A program made the translations under genes and the position numbers. Positions 16,234 through 24,419 of a DNA stretch of 64,000 nt are shown here, in pieces. Positions within the stretch are counted from its first letter, which is position 1. Every line of letters begins with the position of its first letter. The stretch is from the NCBI GenBank assembly GCA_014695345.1, contig JACJOC010000049.1, forward strand, positions 124,001 through 188,000, given 5' to 3'. Below the pieces are notes generated by a model. The model had not been told where the DNA came from, did no database searches, and saw nothing but the letters and a program-made list of their open reading frames with translations. This DNA is from Cyanobacteria bacterium FACHB-471. Lineage in GTDB: Bacteria; Cyanobacteriota; Cyanobacteriia; Elainellales; Elainellaceae.

Positions 16234-17304
16234 ATGAACTGGTATCCACTCAAACTCACCGCTCACATTCGGCACTATGTTTTTGGCGAAAGGTTAATTC
16301 CTGAACATCTCGGCAAGCGTGATTTGCCAGAGGGAATCATTGCCGAAACTTGGGAAATCAGCGACTATCGCGACACCACGGGAACGGTGACGAATGGTTC
16401 ATTGAAGGGCAAAACCCTGCATGAATTAACGCTTTCTCATCCTGACGAGTTAGTTGGAAAAGATTGGCGCGGTCCTCACTTTCCGCTACTGGAAAAATTC
16501 ATTGATGCCTCTCACATGTTGCCTGTTCATCTCCACGCTGATGATGAAACAGCCGCTCGAATTCATGGTGAGCCAAATGGCAAAACCGAAGCGTGGCATA
16601 TTCTCTGGGCTGCACCGGGGGCAATGATTCTGGCAGGACTCAAAGGTGAGTTTAGCCGCAGTCAGCTATTTGATGCATTCGTTGCGCAGGATTACGATTC
16701 GGTGATGTGTCGCTATCCGATTCAGGCAGGAGACACCATTTATGTGCCAGGAGGAATCATCCACTCCTTTGGACCGGATGCACTGGTGTTTGAGGTGCAG
16801 CAAACCTCTGACTTGGGGCAAATGGTGATGCCAACTGACCTCTATGGAAGGAAACATAGTGAGGAGGAATGGCACGCTAACATCAATGCGGCTTTAGATG
16901 AGTTGCGAACTCACTATAATTCTCATCCCAACTCTGGACTTCGCTTATCCGAAGGCAAAAATCAGCGGGTTGTTTGCTGTGCCGGACCCTATTTTGCGCT
17001 AGAGCGCTGGACGCTGACTGAACCACACGTAGAACCATCTCATCCCCATCGCTGTATCACGCTCTCTAATGTGGGAGAGGCAGTGCAGCTTGAATTTGAG
17101 GGAGGCACAGAGCGACTAGAAAAAGGAGAATCATGCATTTTGCCAGCGGCGATCGCCCCTACTCACATTATTCCCATCACCTCTGAAGCTAGCCTAATCG
17201 CCTGCTACGTCCCTAACCTCCAGCAAGATATCATCGAACCTTTACGCGCCGCTGGATACTCTGATCAACAAATTCAAGCTTTAGGCGAAGTGAGTCTTTT
17301 GTAA
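16234..17304 (+). CDS. class I mannose-6-phosphate-isomerase-like protein
   Basis: 356 residues from the ATG at 16234 (AGAGG lies about 12 bases upstream; a TTG nine bases earlier is less likely). Cupin metal-binding features of type I phosphomannose isomerase are visible: MLPVHLHADDETA, GKTEAWHILWA and IYVPGGIIHSFG supply the His and Glu ligands for zinc. Known members interconvert mannose 6-phosphate and fructose 6-phosphate. It ends the sugar-uptake cluster, 68 bases after the dehydrogenase, with the palindromic repeat between them. It converges on the Rieske oxygenase gene with a 19-base gap. Confidence 0.9.
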   Translation: MNWYPLKLTAHIRHYVFGERLIPEHLGKRDLPEGIIAETWEISDYRDTTGTVTNGSLKGKTLHELTLSHPDELVGKDWRGPHFPLLEKFIDASHMLPVHLHADDETAARIHGEPNGKTEAWHILWAAPGAMILAGLKGEFSRSQLFDAFVAQDYDSVMCRYPIQAGDTIYVPGGIIHSFGPDALVFEVQQTSDLGQMVMPTDLYGRKHSEEEWHANINAALDELRTHYNSHPNSGLRLSEGKNQRVVCCAGPYFALERWTLTEPHVEPSHPHRCITLSNVGEAVQLEFEGGTERLEKGESCILPAAIAPTHIIPITSEASLIACYVPNLQQDIIEPLRAAGYSDQQIQALGEVSLL

Positions 17305-17323
17305 AACTTTACTCTATTGGAAT

Positions 17324-18406
17324 TTAATACACCTTAACTCGTGTATCAGCTACCGTGTTCAGAGGCTGAAGTGACACTCCAGATGTCTCTCTGGTTTGCT
17401 CCACTTCACCATGAGCCTTGAGCAAAGCCGCGATCTTTTTACGAATTACAATTCCTGGTTTATCCGTAAACATGTGCTGCTCTTTGTTGAGCGTGAGCGG
17501 CACGTCGTAATCCGTAGATTCCAAAATGAGTTTATCTTCTAGCGTAACGGCGCGATCAAATGCAATCACGTCACTACTTTTTGTCTCAGACTCGGTGTCG
17601 TTTCGGACGCAAAATTGCACCATTTGAGAAGTGCAATCATCAATTGGAGTCATGGTATTCACGATCATATGAACTAACCCGTTTGGATAAGCAATTCGCA
17701 ACGACACAGTAAACGGCATAAACCAATCCATATCTAGTGTGCGGTAGGTTATGCTGTCACTCATTTTTAGGTTTTGCTGTTGCAACTCAGGATTCACCAC
17801 ACCCAACACACTGTGAGCATGGAGTCCATATTCCGTTTCCGTCACATCAATAAAGTCTGGAGTTGGATGCTCTTCACTGCCAAAGGTTGTGGTGTGAACA
17901 AAGGTAGGATGAGCCAAGTCCATCTCATTTTCCATCACCCTCAGTCCTGCACATTTCCAGGGTTCGTAAAACTCATGGATTAGACGATAAGTTGGATCAT
18001 CCGCCTCAGCGATCGCAGGAATATCAGCCAGGGGTTTCCCTAAACACACCCAGGCATAGCCATAACGTTCTGCACAGCGATAAGCATCCACTCTGTAACT
18101 AGAAGAAATTGCGCCGTCTTTAGATTGGGGCATGTGGACGCAAGCTCCCGATCCGTCAAACTCCCAACCGTGATAGGGACAGCAGATATTGCCTTCAACC
18201 ACTTTACCCAGAGAGAGCTTAGCAGTGCGATGACAGCAGCGATCGCGCACTACCGCAGGCTTTCCTGATGCATCTAGCCACAGCACAATCGGTTGCCCCA
18301 ACAGCACAAACGGTTTAGGGCCATCTGCCAACTGCTGCATTGGGATAACCGGATACCAAAATCGCTGAAATACAGGCTGCTTGGTAACTAGCATAATTGT
18401 ACTCAT
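17324..18406 (-). CDS. Rieske 2Fe-2S oxygenase
   Basis: 360 residues. The Rieske cluster ligands are Cys57-x-His59 (DRCCHR) and Cys76-x2-His79 (CPYHGW). The C-terminal mononuclear iron site follows as Asp163-x2-His166-x4-His171 in NEMDLAHPTFVH. This is the layout of ring-hydroxylating oxygenases and of the pheophorbide a oxygenase/Lls1/vanillate demethylase group, which is common in cyanobacteria. Roles in chlorophyll or carotenoid turnover are possible, but the substrate is not shown. It lacks the C-terminal membrane anchor of plant PAO. The gene is divergent from the DUF4336 gene. Confidence 0.9.
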   Translation of the reverse strand: MSTIMLVTKQPVFQRFWYPVIPMQQLADGPKPFVLLGQPIVLWLDASGKPAVVRDRCCHRTAKLSLGKVVEGNICCPYHGWEFDGSGACVHMPQSKDGAISSSYRVDAYRCAERYGYAWVCLGKPLADIPAIAEADDPTYRLIHEFYEPWKCAGLRVMENEMDLAHPTFVHTTTFGSEEHPTPDFIDVTETEYGLHAHSVLGVVNPELQQQNLKMSDSITYRTLDMDWFMPFTVSLRIAYPNGLVHMIVNTMTPIDDCTSQMVQFCVRNDTESETKSSDVIAFDRAVTLEDKLILESTDYDVPLTLNKEQHMFTDKPGIVIRKKIAALLKAHGEVEQTRETSGVSLQPLNTVADTRVKVY

Positions 18407-18589
18407 TGGATGTGAATCAAGATTGACCCAGTATAAGCAGCGTTTCCGGGGAATTTCGTGATTCTACATACAAAAGGTTTGCACTCACTGCGTTCTATTC
18501 AATGTTCTATTCAATTTCGTACTCAGAACCAGCAGCGCCCATGAGAAACTAGAGTTAAGTTCAGAGAGAAGGGCGTGGATAGAGCCACG
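18407..18589. promoter_or_regulatory. divergent promoter spacer with 12-bp tandem repeat
   Basis: GTTCTATTCAAT is repeated without gap at 18492-18503 and 18504-18515, between the Rieske and DUF4336 genes. It may be part of a shared control region. Confidence 0.4.
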
Positions 18590-19822
18590 ATGAACGTGCA
18601 AGATATACAGAAAGAGGCAATCTTGAGCAACCAGGCTGAGGATTTTCGCTGGCGGTTTTGGTTTACCTTGCCGCTTTACCCCTACGGTAAGAGACAAACC
18701 ATTCGTCAGGAAGTAGTGCCTGAAACGGTCTGGACGTTTGATCAGATTCAAGGCATCTTCTACGTCACGGTGCCCATTCGGATGACGGTCGTAAAGCTTG
18801 AGCAAGGCGGGCTATTGGTCTATGCTCCGGTCGCGCCGACTCCAGAATGCATTCGTCTGGTTAAGGAATTGGTTACCGTGCACGGCGATGTAAAGTACAT
18901 CATCCTGCCAACTATTTCAGGGCTAGAGCATAAAGTCTTTGTTGGTCCGTTTGCCAGACAATTTCCCACAGCGCAGGTTTTCATTGCCCCAAATCAGTGG
19001 AGTTTTCCGTTCAATCTACCGTTGAGTTGGCTGGGGTTTCCGGCAAAACGGACGCAGGAATTGCCCCAAGACAGCAGCAAAGCACCTTTCGCTGAGGAAT
19101 TTGACTATGCCACTTTAGGTCCGATTGAGCTTGGCCCAGGCAAATTTGAAGAGGTGGCATTGTTTCATCGGCGATCGCACACCCTACTCGTCACCGATTC
19201 CGTCCTCTCTGTGCCCGAAGATCCGCCCGCCGTTGTCCAACTCGACCCCTATCCGCTGCTGTTTCACGCTAAAGACAGCCCGTTCGAGCCGATCCAGGAC
19301 ACTGAAGCCAACCGTCATAAGGGATGGCAGCGAATAGCCCTGTTTGCGTTCTACTTTCAGCCCAATGCCTTAGAAGTCACAGAGACGTGGCGATCGCTTC
19401 GAGAAGCCTTAAAAGCTCCCGATCGCTCCAGAAAAGCCCTCTTCGGCTGGTTCCCGTTTCAGTGGAAGCCAGACTGGAAGCGATCATTTGATGCCCTCCG
19501 GGGAAATGGACGACTCTTCGTCGCGCCGATTCTGCAAACGCTAATTCTCAACCGCGCCCCCCAGGAAACGCTGGACTGGGCTAACCAAATAGCTCGCTGG
19601 AATTTTCAGCGAATTATTCCCTGCCACCTCGACGCACCCATTCAAGCCACTCCCGAACAGTTTCGGCAAGCATTTGCTTTTCTGGAAAAACAGCCTGTCA
19701 CTGAAGATTTACCCTTCAATCACAGCGCTGCATTGCCACAAGAAGACCTTGAATTTCTCAGGACAATCGACAAGACTTTAAGCAAAACCGGCATTACTCC
19801 ACCCGCTAAAGAGAAAGTTTGA
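18590..19822 (+). CDS. DUF4336 domain-containing protein
   Basis: 410 residues from the ATG at 18590; a GTG at 18575 would add five residues. The sequence follows the DUF4336 pattern: WTFDQIQGIFYVTVPIRMTV, GGLLVYAPVAPTPEC, YIILPTISGLEHKVF and QWSFPFNLPLSWLG. DUF4336 is related to the metallo-beta-lactamase fold, but canonical HxHxDH metal ligands are not evident here. Function is unknown. It occurs in cyanobacteria and plants. It is divergent from the Rieske oxygenase. Confidence 0.85.
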   Translation: MNVQDIQKEAILSNQAEDFRWRFWFTLPLYPYGKRQTIRQEVVPETVWTFDQIQGIFYVTVPIRMTVVKLEQGGLLVYAPVAPTPECIRLVKELVTVHGDVKYIILPTISGLEHKVFVGPFARQFPTAQVFIAPNQWSFPFNLPLSWLGFPAKRTQELPQDSSKAPFAEEFDYATLGPIELGPGKFEEVALFHRRSHTLLVTDSVLSVPEDPPAVVQLDPYPLLFHAKDSPFEPIQDTEANRHKGWQRIALFAFYFQPNALEVTETWRSLREALKAPDRSRKALFGWFPFQWKPDWKRSFDALRGNGRLFVAPILQTLILNRAPQETLDWANQIARWNFQRIIPCHLDAPIQATPEQFRQAFAFLEKQPVTEDLPFNHSAALPQEDLEFLRTIDKTLSKTGITPPAKEKV

Positions 19823-20372
19823 GAGACGGGAACACTCGTCTTATACCTACTTCACCCTGCTCAATAGCTCTCCTATGTGAATGGCGATTCCACTGCGCTA
19901 CCATTCACACTTCAAAAAATGCTTTATGCAGAGAGCCTAATTTTGTTATAAAGGAAAATTTTGCGAATTTATGCCAAAAATCGTCATTAAGAGCGATTCT
20001 GCCGAAGTTTCAAGCTTTGACATCCATATTTAAGGAATTAGACTAGAGCAGGGCGCTTTGGAAAAACAATGTTTTATTAGCATTTAACGCTCCGACCCCT
20101 TCCCTACAGGGTTTGCACTGCCTTTAACTAGCTCAATTGCTTTAACGCAAGCAGAAATAGGTCTACACCGTTTACAGACAGCTAGCTGTCTAACTGTGTG
20201 GCGCAATTTGCACAGTCGTGCAGTATTTTGCTGCGAATAATTTCATGCGAATTGTTCATGTGAATTGTGTGATTCATGTGGATTGTGTGAACTGCGTTAA
20301 TTGCCCGGTTTCTGGACTGCACTAAGCGAATTTTGACTTTGACCGCAAATCACGTTAGGAGAATTCTCGATC
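19823..20372. other. 550-bp spacer with an 18-bp tandem repeat
   Basis: No convincing gene. Near its 3' end TTCATGTGRATTGTGTGA is tandemly repeated at 20255-20272 and 20273-20290, with a partial third copy (TTCATGCGAATTG) at 20242-20254. These lie 80-130 bases before the secreted-protein gene and may be regulator sites. Confidence 0.45.
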
Positions 20373-20951
20373 ATGGGTTTACGTAAGCGAGTCGCGCTAG
20401 GTGGCGCAATGTTGACGGCGATCGCCGCTGGTCTAAGCCTTTCAGAGAAGGCGATCGCCCTTCCCCTCGCTGATCAGACCGATGGACAGCTCATCAGTCA
20501 GGTACAAGTCAATCCAGCCAATGGGTTAAACCAAGTACGGGCTGAGGTCGTCAGCGTCTCTAACGATGGAGACGTGCGAGTCCGACTAGCCAACGGGTCC
20601 TACCGCACGCTGCCTAATGTCAATCCGCAGGTTCTCAGCAGCCTCCGACCTGGGGATGAAGTCCTCGTGACAACGACACCGGGCAACGACATTGTGAATG
20701 TAGCGCTCGCCCCCGATACGGTGCAGCAAGCCCGTGTTGACGAACCAGACGAAACTACTCAGGCAGAAACGGTAGACGAAACTGAGCAAGAAACCGTCCG
20801 CGAGAGTAGCGAAACTGAAACAATCGTAGAGCGAGAAACCGTCCGCCAAGAAACGACCCCACTACCCGTGTCAGAGCCAGAAAGAATTACTCCTGTGCCT
20901 GTCACCTCTACGCCAGCCACGCCACCCCCTGCCCCTCGCGCCCTCTGGTAA
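20373..20951 (+). CDS. secreted Glu/Thr-rich protein of unknown function
   Basis: 192 residues starting after TTAGGAGAATTCTCGATC. The N-terminus MGLRKRVALGGAMLTAIAAG followed by ...AIALP is a signal peptide with likely cleavage near residue 30. Residues about 45-115 form a small domain (QVRAEVVSVSNDGDVRVRL, ending VTTTPGNDIVNVAL) that resembles a short beta-barrel, OB- or SH3-like. Residues 120-165 are repeats of E-T-V-x-E, strongly acidic, and the last 30 residues are Pro-rich. It is probably a periplasmic or surface protein. I do not recognise a named family. Confidence 0.8.
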   Translation: MGLRKRVALGGAMLTAIAAGLSLSEKAIALPLADQTDGQLISQVQVNPANGLNQVRAEVVSVSNDGDVRVRLANGSYRTLPNVNPQVLSSLRPGDEVLVTTTPGNDIVNVALAPDTVQQARVDEPDETTQAETVDETEQETVRESSETETIVERETVRQETTPLPVSEPERITPVPVTSTPATPPPAPRALW

Positions 20952-20994
20952 CGGGAGCAGTCCACCTAAATTTATAACGTCACTAACGTCACTA

Positions 20995-21025
20995 TTGAGC
21001 GCGAAATCACGGGTTTCGCGCTCAA
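20995..21025 (+). terminator. terminator after the secreted protein
   Basis: A 12-bp perfect stem TTGAGCGCGAAA / TTTCGCGCTCAA with a 7-nt loop, then GTTTTATT, 44 bases after the stop. Confidence 0.85.
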
Positions 21026-21043
21026 GTTTTATTCCAGTACCCC

Positions 21044-21112
21044 GTAGGGGCATAGCGTTCGGCAAATAAATTCTGTCACAGACCAGGTTTCTGCTCGAAT
21101 GCTATGCCCTTA
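21044..21112. repeat. imperfect inverted repeat
   Basis: The arms GTAGGGGCATAGCGTTCG and CGAATGCTATGCCCTTAC match at 16 of 18 positions and are separated by about 30 bases. The arm sequence shares TAGGGGCATAGCG-type words with the dispersed repeat at 21140-21185, so they may be pieces of one repeat family. Confidence 0.5.
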
Positions 21113-21139
21113 CAGCCGTTTCCACCTGGATAAATCACA

Positions 21140-21185
21140 AATCCCTGTAGGGGGCGTTCGCGAACGACCCCCACGCTATGGCTTA
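21140..21185 (-). repeat. dispersed palindromic repeat, copy 2 (inverted)
   Basis: The minus strand reads TAAGCCATAGCGTGGGGG, then the GTTCGCGAAC centre, then CCCCCTACAGGGATTT, matching 16163-16204 in order and length. It lies in a gene-free spacer. Confidence 0.75.
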
Positions 21186-21420
21186 CCCATCGGAAAATGG
21201 CTGTAAGTCAGGTGTGCTACCCAACCAGCAATCGACGATAAGCATTAACTTCAAACGTGAACTCGATGAGACGACAGGCTATCGAGAACTAGCAACTTAC
21301 TCAAACGATGCGCCGTGCAAAAGCAGCAAAGTCGATTAGGCGAGCTGCAAAGTAGTTTGACTTTGTTCATGATTAAAAGAAGATAACAAAGGAATTGCTT
21401 CGTTAAACGGACTAAAAATT
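21186..21420. other. spacer before the MFS gene
   Basis: About 235 bases with no gene or clear structure. An AAAGGAATTGC lies about 30 bases before the TTG chosen as MFS start. Confidence 0.3.
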
Positions 21421-22653
21421 TTGAAACTGTTGAAGACTCTTAGCCCGAAGCTACAGCATGATCTGCTAGTGCTGTTTGCAGCGGGGCTTTTATTTTGGTC
21501 AGGTTTAGCGGCACTTTTGCCAACTTTACCGCTTTACATTCAGGATGCAGGAGGTACCAGCCAAGACATTGGCATTGTCATGGGTGCATTTGCAGTCGGG
21601 CTGTTAGCGTCTCGTCCTAGTCTGGCGACACTAGCCGATCGCCGGGGACGCAAAATAGTTCTGCTAATTGGCATTGCAGCGGTGGCGATCGCCCCCCTCG
21701 GCTATTTGCTTACCGACTCAATTCCGCTATTGATAGCAATTCGAGCCTTTCACGGCATCAGTATTTCTGCTTTTGCGCTAGCCTACACTGCCTTAGTCGT
21801 AGACCTATCGCCCGTCGAGCATCGGGGCGAACTGATTGGCTACATGAGCTTAGTCAATCCGCTAGGGCTGGCGTTAGGTCCAGCAATGGGGGGATTTCTA
21901 CAGGAATGGGTTGGCTATGAGCCAATGTTTTTAGCAGCAGCGGCGTTAGGCGGATTGGGCTGGATCTGTACCGCCCGGATTCAGGAACCTGAGTCAGTTC
22001 ACCCACTTGATCCATCGTCAGCTCAACCGTCTGGTCAGTTTTGGCAGATGCTCGGCAGTCCGCGCATTCGGATTCCAGCTACCGTGCTGCTGTTGATCGG
22101 GCTAGCATTCGGTACACTCAGTACTTTTGTGCCGCTATTTATCAAAGAAGTTGGAGTAAACCTGAACGTTGGATTGTTCTATACTGCAGCGGCGATCGCC
22201 AGTTTCGGCATTCGCATCGTTGCGGGTCGGGCTTCTGACCGCTACGGGCGAGGTCCATTCATCACACTCAGCTTGGTGTTTTACACCACAGCAATGATGT
22301 TGCTGTGGCAGGCAAACAGTGCCGCTTCGTTTTTGCTAGCTGGAGCCATACAGGGTGCAGGCTCAGGAACGCTAATCCCGATGATTTCAGCGCTGATGGC
22401 AGACCGATCGCACGCTAATGAGCGAGGCAAAGTCTTTGGTTTGTGTATGGTTGGCTTTGATGTGGGAATTGCGATCGCCGGACCCATTGCGGGAGCGATC
22501 GCCACTCAGACGGGCTACAAAAATGTCTTCGGTTTGACCGCAGGGCTAGCATTCCTCAGTCTGATCGTTTTCCTTACCCTATCGAGCAAAAGCTTAGGAC
22601 ATTCCTTCCGATTTGCTACCGGACGCGGCGAGGACGTTTATGCGATCAAGTAG
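21421..22653 (+). CDS. MFS transporter
   Basis: 410 residues with about twelve membrane helices in two halves. The loop 2-3 motif ASRPSLATLADRRGRK, the counterpart ASDRYGRG in the second half and a helix-4/5 stretch (RAFHGISISAFALAYTALV) are typical of drug/proton antiporters of the major facilitator superfamily. Direction and substrate are unknown. The start is a TTG and the best Shine-Dalgarno candidate is distant, so the true start may differ. A strong hairpin follows. Confidence 0.9.
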   Translation: MKLLKTLSPKLQHDLLVLFAAGLLFWSGLAALLPTLPLYIQDAGGTSQDIGIVMGAFAVGLLASRPSLATLADRRGRKIVLLIGIAAVAIAPLGYLLTDSIPLLIAIRAFHGISISAFALAYTALVVDLSPVEHRGELIGYMSLVNPLGLALGPAMGGFLQEWVGYEPMFLAAAALGGLGWICTARIQEPESVHPLDPSSAQPSGQFWQMLGSPRIRIPATVLLLIGLAFGTLSTFVPLFIKEVGVNLNVGLFYTAAAIASFGIRIVAGRASDRYGRGPFITLSLVFYTTAMMLLWQANSAASFLLAGAIQGAGSGTLIPMISALMADRSHANERGKVFGLCMVGFDVGIAIAGPIAGAIATQTGYKNVFGLTAGLAFLSLIVFLTLSSKSLGHSFRFATGRGEDVYAIK

Positions 22654-22689
22654 CGGTTTAGCAATACCAAACCCTGCACAGCAAAAAAA

Positions 22690-22716
22690 TAGGGGATTGG
22701 TGTTACCAATCCCCTA
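22690..22716. terminator. terminator between MFS gene and tRNA-Arg
   Basis: A 12-bp perfect stem TAGGGGATTGGT / ACCAATCCCCTA with a GTT loop and an A run before it on the plus strand. The A run reads as a T run for the minus-strand tRNA, so it may terminate the tRNA transcript as well as the MFS transcript. Confidence 0.75.
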
Positions 22717-22732
22717 AATCAAACATATTGGA

Positions 22733-22806
22733 CGGGCTAGGAGGGATTCGAACCCCCGACACCGTGGTCCGTAGCCACGTGCTCTAGTCCACTGAGCTAC
22801 AAGCCC
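22733..22806 (-). tRNA. tRNA-Arg (anticodon ACG)
   Basis: The minus strand folds as a 74-nt cloverleaf: acceptor GGGCTTG with CTAGCCC (one T-T mismatch), D-arm GCTCAGTGGACTAGAGC, anticodon stem-loop CGTGG-CTACGGA-CCACG with anticodon ACG, and T-arm GGGGGTTCGAATCCCTC. CCA is not encoded. It reads CGN arginine codons by way of inosine. Confidence 0.95.
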
Positions 22807-22842
22807 TTGCTTCGAGTTACTATCCTATCATAACTGAACGCC

Positions 22843-23379
22843 ATGACAAGAAATTCTTTCCCCTCCGATTTTTCCCAGCCATCCCTGACCCATCTCGATC
22901 AGCAGGGGCAGGCTCAAATGGTAGACGTGTCAACAAAAACGGCAACTGTGCGACGGGCGATCGCCGCTGGCCGAGTGCGAATGCTGCCAACAACGTTTGC
23001 TGCTATCCAGTCGGGAAATGCCCCGAAAGGAGACGTTTTGGGCACGGCAAGGCTAGCAGGAATCATGGCAGCCAAGCAAACCGCTCAACTGATTCCACTC
23101 TGTCACCCCCTTCCCCTACAAAAGGTGGAAGTGCAGATTTCACCAGACGCGGATTTGCCTGGATACCAGATTCAAGCAGAAGTGAAAACAAAATCAGAAA
23201 CGGGCGTAGAAATGGAGGCTTTAACAGCCGTTTCAGTTGCCGCACTGACGCTCTATGACATGGCCAAAGCGTTGGAAAAATCAATTCAAATTGAGGCAAT
23301 CCACCTGCTCAGTAAGACTGGCGGCAAATCGGGAGATTACATCAGCGAAACAGCAAGTGATACTCAGGCTTCGTCGTAG
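22843..23379 (+). CDS. moaC: cyclic pyranopterin monophosphate synthase
   Basis: 178 residues. MoaC carries out the second step of molybdenum cofactor synthesis, forming cyclic pyranopterin monophosphate. Conserved stretches are [48 protein letters not shown] and the active-site block [20 protein letters not shown], with the late lysine in [12 protein letters not shown]. The N-terminus is about 20 residues longer than usual. No other moa gene is nearby. Its last 16 bases overlap the convergent small gene at 23364-23576. Confidence 0.95.
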   Translation: MTRNSFPSDFSQPSLTHLDQQGQAQMVDVSTKTATVRRAIAAGRVRMLPTTFAAIQSGNAPKGDVLGTARLAGIMAAKQTAQLIPLCHPLPLQKVEVQISPDADLPGYQIQAEVKTKSETGVEMEALTAVSVAALTLYDMAKALEKSIQIEAIHLLSKTGGKSGDYISETASDTQASS

Positions 23380-23576
23380 GCTTCCAAATCAAGCAGATAA
23401 AGGTAGGGTTCTACCATCTCCGGACGGTGGAAAGCGATCGCCCGCAGTAAGTGCCAGTCGTTCAGCCCTTCAAAAGCGTCTGTGTATTCGTCTTGCTCTA
23501 GCCGTTTGGCTAGTTCAGCCACTTCTGTTTCAGTGAACTTTGCAAGGTTAGGTGCAGAAAAGTGCAGTGTCTTCAT
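23364..23576 (-). CDS. small conserved hypothetical protein, 70 aa
   Basis: Start set at the ATG at 23576 because AAGGGGGACC lies just before it; an upstream ATG would add seven residues. The protein begins [20 protein letters not shown] and contains [20 protein letters not shown]. It is acidic, helical and soluble, with no Cys. The family is not recognised. It overlaps moaC by 16 bases, tail to tail. Confidence 0.7.
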   Translation of the reverse strand: MKTLHFSAPNLAKFTETEVAELAKRLEQDEYTDAFEGLNDWHLLRAIAFHRPEMVEPYLYLLDLEAYDEA

Positions 23577-23657
23577 GGCGGTCCCCCTTAGAAACATCCG
23601 TGCCCAGTAACCCCGGTAGGATCACAGATGCAATTCTCTCTAATATCCTATGTCGTT

Positions 23658-24314
23658 CTACGCTTTCTCGCCCAGCTTTATAACCTTCTCGCGGATGAAG
23701 TTTTGCATAAGCTCTAGGACTACTGGTCGAATTTCGTGCCCCATATCTAGTTCGTGATACTGCACAGTTGCCCCTAGTCCTAGTAGGCTATCTCGCGCTT
23801 GCTGTGCGGACCGCAGCGGCACCACCTGATCTTGCCTGCCATGCACCATGAGGATAGGCGGGAATTGTGAAGTTTGTGTTGCAAGGGGAGCATGGAGATA
23901 GCCACTCAAAATCATCAGGGCTGCTAATGGTAACTGTGTACCCACGTCCAACGTCATCGCACCTCCCTGAGAAAACCCCGCCAAGATGGTATGGGAAAGA
24001 GGAATTCCAGTAATTTCAGGCAAGGATTTCAGCCATTCTGTGAGCTGCTGTCTACTTTTGGCTAAGTCAGGCTGATTGCCAAAGACGTTGCTCTGAAACG
24101 TGTAGCTTTGCGGAAAGCTGTACCACATCTTGCCCTGAGGCGCATAGGGATGGGGAAATGGTGCATCGGGGAAAAGCATCTGGTAGCCAGGCAAATGCAG
24201 CATTGGAGCCAGCGATGCCACGTCTTGAGCACTTGCACCCCAACCGTGCAGCGCAACAAACAAGCCTTGAGGCGGGTTAATGGCAGAGGGAAGGGCGATC
24301 GCTTGTAAAAACAT
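23658..24314 (-). CDS. alpha/beta hydrolase, phospholipase/carboxylesterase family
   Basis: 218 residues. The triad is visible: Ser115 in GFSQGG, Asp162 in HGRQDQVVP and His193 in DMGHEI, with an oxyanion-hole HGWGAS near residue 23. This matches the Abhydrolase_2 family (YpfH/carboxylesterase-like, related to acyl-protein thioesterase). Natural substrates are probably short-chain esters or acyl thioesters. It is a single gene, divergent from purH. Confidence 0.9.
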   Translation of the reverse strand: MFLQAIALPSAINPPQGLFVALHGWGASAQDVASLAPMLHLPGYQMLFPDAPFPHPYAPQGKMWYSFPQSYTFQSNVFGNQPDLAKSRQQLTEWLKSLPEITGIPLSHTILAGFSQGGAMTLDVGTQLPLAALMILSGYLHAPLATQTSQFPPILMVHGRQDQVVPLRSAQQARDSLLGLGATVQYHELDMGHEIRPVVLELMQNFIREKVIKLGEKA

Positions 24315-24419
24315 CCTGCGTTAAGTAATTTTGCTCTTGTAATCATATTTCACAGAAGCGGCAATTCCACCTATCCTGGGAAATGCACAAAAAACTGACT
24401 ACCTAGAGGTAGGGCTATC

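Noticed and set aside
19819-20046. 75-codon plus-strand frame after the DUF4336 gene
   Set aside because: It overlaps the end of the DUF4336 gene, has no ribosome-binding site, and its sequence is low-quality and Cys/Ser-rich, unlike a real protein.
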